Source: an uncultured Clostridia bacterium
GTDB lineage: Bacteria > Bacillota > Clostridia > TANB77 > CAG-508
DNA: 64,000 nucleotides
Assembly: GCA_944388035.1 (NCBI GenBank)
Contig: CALXHF010000003.1
Span: 1 to 64,000, forward strand
Reading direction: 5' to 3'
This document shows, piece by piece, positions 57,734-64,000 of this stretch. The notes beneath the pieces are model-generated. The model was not told the DNA's origin. It made no database searches and saw only the letters and a program-made list of their open reading frames with translations. Numbering within the stretch: position 1 is the first letter of the stretch; each line of letters opens with the position of its first letter. The position numbers and the translations under genes are program-made.

Positions 57734-57928
57734 ATGGATATAAATTTATTATTTAAAATAGCTGCAATTGGAATATTAGTTGCAGTATTACATCAAGTGC
57801 TAGTAAGAGCAGGAAGAGAAGATCAAGCAATGATGACAACACTTGCGGGGCTTGTAATTGTATTGACAATGGTGATAAAAGAAATAAGTGGTTTGTTTGA
57901 TACTGTAAGGACTATATTTAATTTGTAG
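57734..57928 (+). CDS. spoIIIAC: Stage III sporulation protein AC
   Basis: This 64-residue protein with two membrane helices (LLFKIAAIGILVAVLHQVL and MTTLAGLVIVLTMVI) has the usual SpoIIIAC size and the phrase LVRAGREDQAMMTT. It forms part of the channel membrane ring. AAGGGGG precedes the ATG. Confidence 0.93.
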   Translation: MDINLLFKIAAIGILVAVLHQVLVRAGREDQAMMTTLAGLVIVLTMVIKEISGLFDTVRTIFNL

Positions 57929-57937
57929 GAGAAAGAA

Positions 57938-58324
57938 ATGGAAATTATTAAAATAATAGGAATTGGATTAATTTCTTTAATAATAATAATTTTACTAAAA
58001 CAATATAAACCAGAATTTACAATATATATAAGTTTACTTGCAGGAGTTTTAATATTATTACTTGTAATAGGTGAGTTATCAGGAATAATAAGCTTATTAC
58101 AAACATTTGCAAATAAAGTATCAATAAATGGTACATTTTTAAGCTTATTAATAAAAATAACAGGAATAGCATTTTTATCAGAATTTGCAGTGAGTATTTG
58201 TAAGGATTCAGGAGAAGTTGCAATTGCAAATAAGATAGAGATAGGAACTAAAATAATAATTATATCTATGTCAATACCGATAATATCTAGCTTGTTAGAG
58301 ATAATATTATCAGTATTGCCGTAA
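57938..58324 (+). CDS. spoIIIAD: Stage III sporulation protein AD
   Basis: This 128-residue protein has four membrane helices (IIKIIGIGLISLIIIILLKQ, YISLLAGVLILLLVIGEL and two more) and the conserved phrase LSEFAVSICKDSGEVAIANKIEIGTK. It lies nine bases after spoIIIAC and 14 before spoIIIAE. Confidence 0.93.
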   Translation: MEIIKIIGIGLISLIIIILLKQYKPEFTIYISLLAGVLILLLVIGELSGIISLLQTFANKVSINGTFLSLLIKITGIAFLSEFAVSICKDSGEVAIANKIEIGTKIIIISMSIPIISSLLEIILSVLP

Positions 58325-58338
58325 AAAGGAAAATACAA

Positions 58339-59527
58339 ATGAAAAGTTTAAACAAAAGTATTTTAAAAAAGTTATTTATAATATCATTTTTATTTTTATT
58401 ATTTTTATTGTTTTTTAGTACAAATGGTTATGTCTTGGGAAATACAGATGAAGAAGATGTTATGGAAGAAAATAAAGAGCAATTTAAAATAGAAGATTTT
58501 ATTAATGAGAGTAAAGTATATAGTGGAGAGTTTTTCCAAGATATAGATATAGGAGAAATGTTAAATAATGCAATTAATGGAAAAATAGATAATAAAACTA
58601 TTTTTGAGAAAATATTAAATATATTTGGTAGAGAAATAGGAAGTACATTAAAAATATTGGTAAGTATTTTAGTAATAATTATAATACATAGCATTTTAAA
58701 AGCAATTAGTGATAATTTAGAAAATGAGTCTGTAAGTAAAATAATATATTATGTTCAATATATATTAATAGTAACAATAATTATGGGTAATTTTACAGAA
58801 ATAATAAAATTAGTACAAGAGACGGCAAATAATTTAATAGGTTTTATGAATTTATTAGTACCACTTTTAATGACTTTAATGATATATACAGGAAATATAA
58901 CAACAAGTGGTGTGTTAGAACCAATTATATTATTTATAATAAATTTCATAGGAAATATGATACAAAACATAATAATACCACTTGTTATAGTTTTTACAAG
59001 CTTAATTATAATATCAAAGATATCAGAAGAAGTACAAGTAATTAAGGTGGCTAAATTTCTAAAATCAGGAATAGTGTGGTTTCTAGGAATTGTTTTAACA
59101 ATATTTGTAGGAATAGTATCATTAGAAGGAACAATGTCAGCATCAGTTGATGGTATAACCGCAAAAGCGACAAAAGCAGTAGTAAGTTCAGCAGTACCAG
59201 TAGTTCGGTAAAATATTAGGAGATGCAGTAGATACTGTTTTAGGTTCAGGAGTAGTACTAAAAAATGCAGTTGGAATAATTGGTGTAATTATAATAATAG
59301 GTATTTGTATAATGCCTATAATAAAACTTACCATAATAACAATAATGTATAAACTGTTAGGAGCAGTATCTGAAATAATAGCAGATAAAAAAATAACAAA
59401 TATGTTAGATGAAATAGGAGATGTATTTAAAATATTTTTAGGTATATTAAGTAGTATATCAGTAATGTTAATAATAGGAACTGCACTTGTTTTAAAAATA
59501 TCAAATAGTGCAATGATGTATAGATAG
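58339..59527 (+). CDS. spoIIIAE: Stage III sporulation protein AE, needs +1 frameshift at CGG
   Basis: The zero frame gives 289 residues then CGG and TAA (AVPVVR-stop, ending 59211). Skipping C59206 yields AVPVVGKILGDAVDTVLGSG and continues through a further membrane region (VGIIGVIIIIGICIMPIIKL) to the stop at 59527, giving 395 residues, about the size of B. subtilis SpoIIIAE. The PV(V/I)G...DTV segment is conserved in the family. The protein is a polytopic component of the SpoIIIA-SpoIIQ channel. A nonfunctional spoIIIAE would block spore formation, so either CGG frameshifting works, the gene is dying, or the base is an error. Confidence 0.9.
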
Positions 59528-59538
59528 GGGATAAACAA

Positions 59539-60240
59539 ATGATAGAGTTTATAAGTACTTGGGCAAAGAGTTTAGGTGTAACAATAGTTTTAGTTTCAAT
59601 AATAGAGATGTTACTTCCTAACAATAAAACAAAAAAATATATAAGAGTTATATTAGGTATATTTATATTATTTAATATAATATCACCATTTATAAAGAAT
59701 AAAGAACAATTAAATATCATAACAGAAATAAATTCAGCAGATTTAGAAAAATATTCATCAGAATATGAAAATTATAAAAGTAGTGATAATAACAATGAAA
59801 GTGAAAATAATAGTAACTTAAATCAAACAAGTATGGATAAAAGAATAACAGAATTGTATAAACAAGAACTAGAACGAAGTATTAAAAATAAAATAGAAGA
59901 AATAGGTTATGAAGTAGAAAGTTGTAAAGTAGAAGCACAAATAATTGATAATGAAACTGGAATAAAAAAAGTAAGAGTAAAAATAGGCGGTAAAAAAGAA
60001 GAAAATAACGAAAATGAAGAAAATAAAAATAGTGAAAGTAATAATAATGAAAAAACAGCTGAAGAAAAAGTAGTAGAAGAAATAGAAAAAATAAAGAAAG
60101 TAGATGAAATAAATATTTTAAAAAATAAAGAAGATGATGCAGAAGAAAATAGTAAAATAACAAAAACTGATATTCAAAATATAAAAAATATTTTAAAAGA
60201 AGAATATGGGGTGAGTGAAGATTGTTTGGAGATAAACTAA
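59539..60240 (+). CDS. spoIIIAF: Stage III sporulation protein AF
   Basis: This 233-residue protein has two N-terminal membrane helices (WAKSLGVTIVLVSIIEMLLP and YIRVILGIFILFNIISPF), the family's hallmark. A charged extracellular part follows, with a long Glu/Asn/Lys low-complexity insert (about 150-175) that makes it longer than usual. It ends GVSEDCLEIN, overlapping spoIIIAG. Confidence 0.9.
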   Translation: MIEFISTWAKSLGVTIVLVSIIEMLLPNNKTKKYIRVILGIFILFNIISPFIKNKEQLNIITEINSADLEKYSSEYENYKSSDNNNESENNSNLNQTSMDKRITELYKQELERSIKNKIEEIGYEVESCKVEAQIIDNETGIKKVRVKIGGKKEENNENEENKNSESNNNEKTAEEKVVEEIEKIKKVDEINILKNKEDDAEENSKITKTDIQNIKNILKEEYGVSEDCLEIN

Positions 60241-60935
60241 AGAAAATGTTTAATATAAATAAGAAAAGTGAAGTAGAAGAAGTAGATACAATTAATGAAG
60301 AAAAAGTAGTAATAGGAAATGATAAAAAGAAAATAGAAAACTTAGTATTTTTTGTGGTTTTACTTATTATAACAATATTAATAATAAATTTTATATGGAA
60401 CGGAAACAATGAAACAAATAAAGAAATAACAAATGATGCATCTAAAAAGTTAGCAAGCGGAGGTAGTGGTTATAGCAATTTAGAAAGTGGAGAAATAAAT
60501 AGTAATGGTATTAGTGATAATGGAAGTGCAGATAGCAACATGGATAATGTAGAAAACTTAGAAAATAAATTAAAAAATATATTATCTAAAATAAAAGGAG
60601 TAGAAGATGTAAATGTATGTTTAAATTATTCAGAATCTAGTGAAGTTGTTGCAATGTATAACGAAAATTCAAAATCAACTTCAACAGAAGAGACTGATGA
60701 TACAGGTGGTACTAGAAAAATAGAAGAAACAGATAGCCAAAAAGAAGTTATTTATAAGGAAGACGATGGTGTTAAAACACCTATAACAGCTAAAATAATA
60801 AAACCAAAAATAGAAGGAGCAATAATAACAGCAAAAGGAGTTGAGAATGCAGATGTTAAAACAAATGTAATACAGGCAGTAGAAGCAGTAACAGGACTTG
60901 CAACACACAAGATACAAGTGTTAGTTAGTAAATAG
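60222..60935 (+). CDS. spoIIIAG: Stage III sporulation protein AG
   Basis: This 237-residue ring-forming protein starts at TTG 60222 after GGGGTGAG, overlapping spoIIIAF by 19 bases. It has one membrane helix (LVFFVVLLIITILIINFIW, about 45-64) and the RBM fold with LENKLKNILSKIKGVEDVNVCLNYSES and ITAKGVENADVKTNVIQAVEA. It builds the large ring of the channel in the intermembrane space. Confidence 0.92.
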   Translation: MFGDKLKKMFNINKKSEVEEVDTINEEKVVIGNDKKKIENLVFFVVLLIITILIINFIWNGNNETNKEITNDASKKLASGGSGYSNLESGEINSNGISDNGSADSNMDNVENLENKLKNILSKIKGVEDVNVCLNYSESSEVVAMYNENSKSTSTEETDDTGGTRKIEETDSQKEVIYKEDDGVKTPITAKIIKPKIEGAIITAKGVENADVKTNVIQAVEAVTGLATHKIQVLVSK

Positions 60936-60950
60936 AAAGGAGACTTTTTT

Positions 60951-61595
60951 ATGAAATTATTAAAGAAAAATCAAGTTATTATTTATGCTATTGCAGTAAT
61001 GCTAATGGTTGTAGGATATTTAAATTATACTACTAGAACAGGTGAGGCTCTTGAAACTAGTAGTAGTGAAGTAAACGAAAGTAACATAGGAGATGCAAGA
61101 CTTGTTAGTAGTAATCCAGTTGAAGAAAATACTTTAAATGAAACAAATACTGTAAGTCAAGAATTAAGTAATAATGAGATAAAAAATGAATTAGTTAATG
61201 AAACAAGTAGTGAAATAGTACAAGAAACAAGTTCAAATTCTAATAGTAGTGATGATTATTTTACTAAATCGAAACTTGAAAGAGATACTATGTATTCTCA
61301 AATGTTAGAAACTTATGAAAATGTTTTGAATAGTTCTAATTCACTAGAAACTCAAAAACAGTCTGCGACTGAAGAAATTACAAAAATAAATAATACTAAA
61401 AATAGTATTATGATTTGTGAAAACTTACTTAAAACAAAAGGTTTTGATAATAGTGTTATTTTTGTAAATGATGAGAGTATTAGTATTATTATTGGGGCTG
61501 ATGAATTAAAAGAAGATGAAATTGCTCAAATTCAAAATATTATTTCAAGAGAGATGAAAGCAGATATTCAGAATATACATATTTCTACTAAGTAG
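60951..61595 (+). CDS. spoIIIAH: Stage III sporulation protein AH
   Basis: This 214-residue protein has one N-terminal membrane helix (VIIYAIAVMLMVVGYLNY), a Ser/Asn/Glu-rich linker and the C-terminal YscJ/FliF-like domain (DYFTKSKLERDTMYSQMLE, then SVIFVNDESISIIIGADEL). It contacts forespore SpoIIQ across the septum. It closes the operon, with GAAAGGAG ahead of the ATG. Confidence 0.93.
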   Translation: MKLLKKNQVIIYAIAVMLMVVGYLNYTTRTGEALETSSSEVNESNIGDARLVSSNPVEENTLNETNTVSQELSNNEIKNELVNETSSEIVQETSSNSNSSDDYFTKSKLERDTMYSQMLETYENVLNSSNSLETQKQSATEEITKINNTKNSIMICENLLKTKGFDNSVIFVNDESISIIIGADELKEDEIAQIQNIISREMKADIQNIHISTK

Positions 61596-61647
61596 AAATT
61601 AAATAAAATAATAAAATAAAAATATAAAAATGAAAAATGACAAAAAA

Positions 61648-61851
61648 CTATATGCTTTCTGTCATTTTTCTAATATATATACCAATTTCTTCATTTGAAA
61701 GTTTTAATTCTTTGATTAAATTTTTTAATACGTCTCTTCTTGGTAAATCTTCTTCATTATCTATTCTTATATATTGCCTTAAACTTATATTTAATATTTT
61801 TGACATTTGTTCTTGCGTAAGACCCAATTCTTTCCTTTTTTCTTTAATCAT
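61648..61851 (-). CDS. XRE-family HTH regulator, small
   Basis: This 67-residue protein is a single XRE domain: IKEKRKELGLTQEQMSKILN, LRQYIRIDNEEDLPRRDVL and KELKLSNEEI. It is divergent from the decayed DUF1016 gene with only 42 bases between, as would fit a regulator of a small defence or toxin cassette whose effector is now lost. A recognisable AAGGTGA ribosome binding site lies ahead of the ATG. Confidence 0.75.
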   Translation of the reverse strand: MIKEKRKELGLTQEQMSKILNISLRQYIRIDNEEDLPRRDVLKNLIKELKLSNEEIGIYIRKMTESI

Positions 61852-61893
61852 AAAATCACCTTGATATCAATAATTATAATAATTATGGCATAA

Positions 61894-62388
61894 AAAATAA
61901 TATATGTTTTTGAATTTCTTGGAATAAAAGAAGAAAAACCTTTATTAGAAAAAGACCTTGAATATAAATTGATTAGACAATTAGAAGATTTTTTATTAGA
62001 ATTAGGAAAGGGATTTATGTTTGTAAGCTCACAACAAAGAATAACGATTGATAATGTTCATTATTATATGGATATGGTCTTTTATAACAAAATATTAAAA
62101 TGTTATGTTTTAATAGATTTAAAAATGGAAAAATTAAAACCCGAAAATATGGGACAAATGAATATGTATTTTAATTATTATGAAACGGAAGTTAATGATG
62201 ATGGAGATAATAAACCAATTGGAATAATATTATGTGCCAAAAAAGATAATGTAGTAGCTGAATATAGTTTAGGTGGAATTAACAATAATTTGTTTGCACC
62301 CAATTATGCATACTATATGCTAGATAAAGAAGAATTAATTGCACAAGTAGAAAAAGTAATAAATGAAAATGAAGATGAAAAAGAATAA
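61894..62388 (+). pseudogene. DUF1016 (YhcG-type) PDDEXK nuclease, N-terminal half missing
   Basis: The frame opens after a stop at 61891 and reads the C-terminal nuclease half of DUF1016 proteins: VFEFLGIKEEKPLLEKDLE, LGKGFMFVSSQQRITIDN, YYMDMVFYN and KCYVLIDLKMEK (the Asp and D-x-K catalytic residues are present), then GQMNMYFNYYETEV and IGIILCAKKD. The N-terminal winged-helix half, about 170 residues, is absent. The first in-frame start is TTG 61969, inside the domain. It may be an inactive relic. Confidence 0.75.
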
Positions 62389-62401
62389 AATATTTTGAAT
62401 C

Positions 62402-62417
62402 GTCCAGACGTCTGGAC
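62402..62417. repeat. GC-rich 16-bp perfect palindrome after DUF1016 remnant
   Basis: GTCCAGACGTCTGGAC is a perfect palindrome, followed by AATTTT. It stands out in this AT-rich DNA and lies 14 bases after the stop. It could be a protein-binding site or a short terminator. Confidence 0.6.
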
Positions 62418-62546
62418 AATTTTAAAAATAAATAAAATAGCAAAAAGATAGTTAATTATTAAATAATTTTAACAATCTTTTTACATTTGTGATATTTTTT
62501 TAAAATTAATGGTATAATAAGGAAAATAAGTAAAGGAGGTCTTGTT

Positions 62547-63623
62547 ATGGAAAGGAAAATTAGAGTAGTTCAATATGGAACTGGAAAAATGAGCGTATAC
62601 ACAATGAGATATGTATACGAAAAAGGAGCAGAAATTGTAGGAGCAATAGATGTTAACCCAGATGTAATAGGAAAAGATATTGGAGAAATAATGGGTTGTG
62701 AAGAAAAAGGTGTAAAAGTTGTAGATATTTCTTCAGCAGAGAAGATGCTTTTAGAAACAAAACCAGATGTAGTAATAGTTACAACAATGAGTTTGATAAA
62801 GGATGTAGAAGAAGCGTTAATGTTATGTGCAAAATTAGGAATAAATGCAATAACAACTTGTGAGGAAGCATTTTATCCACAAAATTCAAACCCTAAAGTT
62901 ACAAATGATATAGATAAACTTGCAAAAGAAAATAATTGCACAATTACAGGAACAGGATATCAAGATATATATTGGGGAGAATTAATATCAGCAATTGGTG
63001 GTTCTACACATAAAATAACAAAAATAAAAGGAAGCTCAAGTTATAATGTAGAAGATTATGGAATAGCATTAGCAAAAGCACACGGAGCAGGTTTAACATT
63101 AGAAGAATTCGATAAAGAAGTTGCAAGTCAAGATAGAATAAGTGATGAAGAAAGACAAAAAATAATTGATTCCGGAGAATATCAGCCATCATATATGTGG
63201 AATGTAAATGGTTGGCTTTGTGAAAAATTAGGTTTAACAGTAGAGAGCCAAACACAAGAGTGTGTTCCACAAATAGCTAAAAAAGATATGTTTTCTAAAA
63301 CGCTTAATATGACAATAAAAGAAGGTATGGCAACAGGTATGAGTGCTGTAGTTACAACAAAAACAAAAGAAGGTATTACTCTAGAAACACAATGTATAGG
63401 AAAAGTCTATGACGAAACAGAATTTGATAGAAATGAGTGGACAATAGAGGGAGAGCCAAATACAACAATAGTAGTAGAAAAACCAGCAACTGTAGAACTT
63501 ACTTGTGCAACTGTAGTAAATAGAATACCAGATCTTATAAATGCAAAATCCGGATATGTTCCAACAAATGAAATGGACGAGTTAAAATATAGAGTAAAAC
63601 CATTAAATGAATATGTGAAATGA
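62547..63623 (+). CDS. 2,4-diaminopentanoate dehydrogenase-like NAD(P)-dependent oxidoreductase
   Basis: This 358-residue protein begins with a DapB/Gfo-type Rossmann motif (VVQYGTGKMSVYTMRYVYEKG, AIDVNPDVIGKDIGE). TTCEEAFYP and TGTGYQDIYWGELISAIGG are like those of 2,4-diaminopentanoate dehydrogenase from anaerobic ornithine degradation. No other ornithine-pathway genes are nearby, so the substrate is uncertain. AAAGGAGG precedes the ATG; TATAAT lies at 62513-62518. Confidence 0.8.
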   Translation: MERKIRVVQYGTGKMSVYTMRYVYEKGAEIVGAIDVNPDVIGKDIGEIMGCEEKGVKVVDISSAEKMLLETKPDVVIVTTMSLIKDVEEALMLCAKLGINAITTCEEAFYPQNSNPKVTNDIDKLAKENNCTITGTGYQDIYWGELISAIGGSTHKITKIKGSSSYNVEDYGIALAKAHGAGLTLEEFDKEVASQDRISDEERQKIIDSGEYQPSYMWNVNGWLCEKLGLTVESQTQECVPQIAKKDMFSKTLNMTIKEGMATGMSAVVTTKTKEGITLETQCIGKVYDETEFDRNEWTIEGEPNTTIVVEKPATVELTCATVVNRIPDLINAKSGYVPTNEMDELKYRVKPLNEYVK

Positions 63624-63635
63624 TTAAAAAATAGA

Positions 63636-63668
63636 AAAGGTTAGCAACTTATTTGTTACTAACCTTTT
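63636..63668 (+). terminator. Terminator after the diaminopentanoate dehydrogenase-like gene
   Basis: AAAAGGTTAGCAAC pairs with GTTACTAACCTTTT (one mismatch). Confidence 0.8.
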
Positions 63669-63738
63669 TGGTGTAAAAAAGATTAAAAGAAAAAATAATG
63701 TAAATCAAAAATCAAAAAACAAAAACAAAAAAATAACA

Positions 63739-63767
63739 TTGACATAAATCAAGAATTATGATATTAT
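63739..63767 (+). promoter_or_regulatory. Sigma-A promoter of the last gene
   Basis: TTGACA (63739-63744), 17-base spacer, TATTAT (63762-63767). It gives a leader of about 165 bases. Confidence 0.75.
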
Positions 63768-63842
63768 GCTTACAAATTAATTCAAATTTTTAGTCGAAGA
63801 ATTTCTATCTAAATTCTAAAAAATAAAGAAAACATATTAAAA

Positions 63843-63912
63843 ACTAAGAAAAGGAAAGTAAAAAGAGGAAATATAGGACAATTTACTCTGATTTAAACTT
63901 GATTTTCTTAGT
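63843..63912 (+). promoter_or_regulatory. Leader hairpin before the last gene
   Basis: ACTAAGAAAA (63843-63852) is the exact reverse complement of TTTTCTTAGT (63903-63912). It closes a 50-base purine-rich region just ahead of the ribosome binding site. The rest of 63670-63840 is AT-rich with nothing else seen. Confidence 0.45.
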
Positions 63913-63940
63913 AAAAAAAGATACAATGAAAGGAGAAAAT

Positions 63941-64000
63941 ATGACAGATAATACAGCAGAAAATAAAGTCAAAGGAAAACAAGAACAAGATAAAATTTTA
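63941..64000 (+). CDS. Start of a gene cut by the window edge
   Basis: ATG at 63941 with GAAAGGAG upstream. The twenty visible codons read as a hydrophilic start (MTDNTAENKVKGKQEQDKIL). There is too little to name it. Confidence 0.6.
   Translation, partial: MTDNTAENKVKGKQEQDKIL

Overview
The window is very AT-rich chromosomal DNA from a low-GC, endospore-forming member of the Clostridia, probably an uncultured gut-type lineage. The support is a complete spoIIIA operon (56134-61595), a ytxC sporulation gene, the Clostridia-type GGGtGRT/NifU-like pair, Firmicutes-style Shine-Dalgarno sequences (AAAGGAGG) and many simple hairpin-plus-T-run terminators. No rRNA, tRNA or CRISPR array was seen.

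Layout. 1-5650 is an accessory island. It holds a broken serine recombinase joined to a broken inositol-monophosphatase-like gene, an IetAS-type anti-phage pair (AAA ATPase plus subtilisin-like protease), two small unexplained genes, a structured intergenic stretch, and a decayed HNH gene carrying what looks like the end of an IS200/IS605 element. 5712-17883 has rsmD, a coiled-coil gene, ftsK, a four-gene set led by a repeat-bearing amidoligase-like protein, a beta-CASP metallo-hydrolase and a GH15 glycosidase. 17884-23046 has repeats, a long leader and the glycolytic set gap-pgk-tpiA-gpmI. 23053-38404 holds a YezG-like gene, NifU-like/GGGtGRT, alr, an RsmB-type methyltransferase, an ECF sigma/anti-sigma pair, argS, ytxC, and a GH57/DUF4912/E2-like group on the minus strand. 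38405-49047 has a structured leader and operator before accD-accA-fabI, then natAB, pfkA, tyrS and two oxidoreductases. 49134-56035 has a cation antiporter, a foreign-looking membrane protein, a cell-wall amidase, yebC and an Rpn-type gene. 56134-64000 is spoIIIA, a decayed DUF1016 nuclease, a 2,4-diaminopentanoate-dehydrogenase-like gene and the first codons of one more gene.

The most striking signal is translational. I located every CGG trinucleotide on the coding strand of every annotated gene and checked its frame. In ordinary genes there is no in-frame CGG codon. In-frame CGG occurs three times in normal-composition genes (14736, 28975, 59206). Each time it sits exactly where the protein breaks, the zero frame stops within one or two codons, and skipping the single C restores the conserved protein in the +1 frame. 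The three genes are a beta-CASP hydrolase, an anti-sigma protein with an FtsX-like domain, and spoIIIAE. The only other in-frame CGG lies in a compositionally foreign gene (50136-50777). This suggests that CGG is unassigned or very poorly read in this organism and marks +1 frameshift sites. Systematic sequence error is the main alternative.
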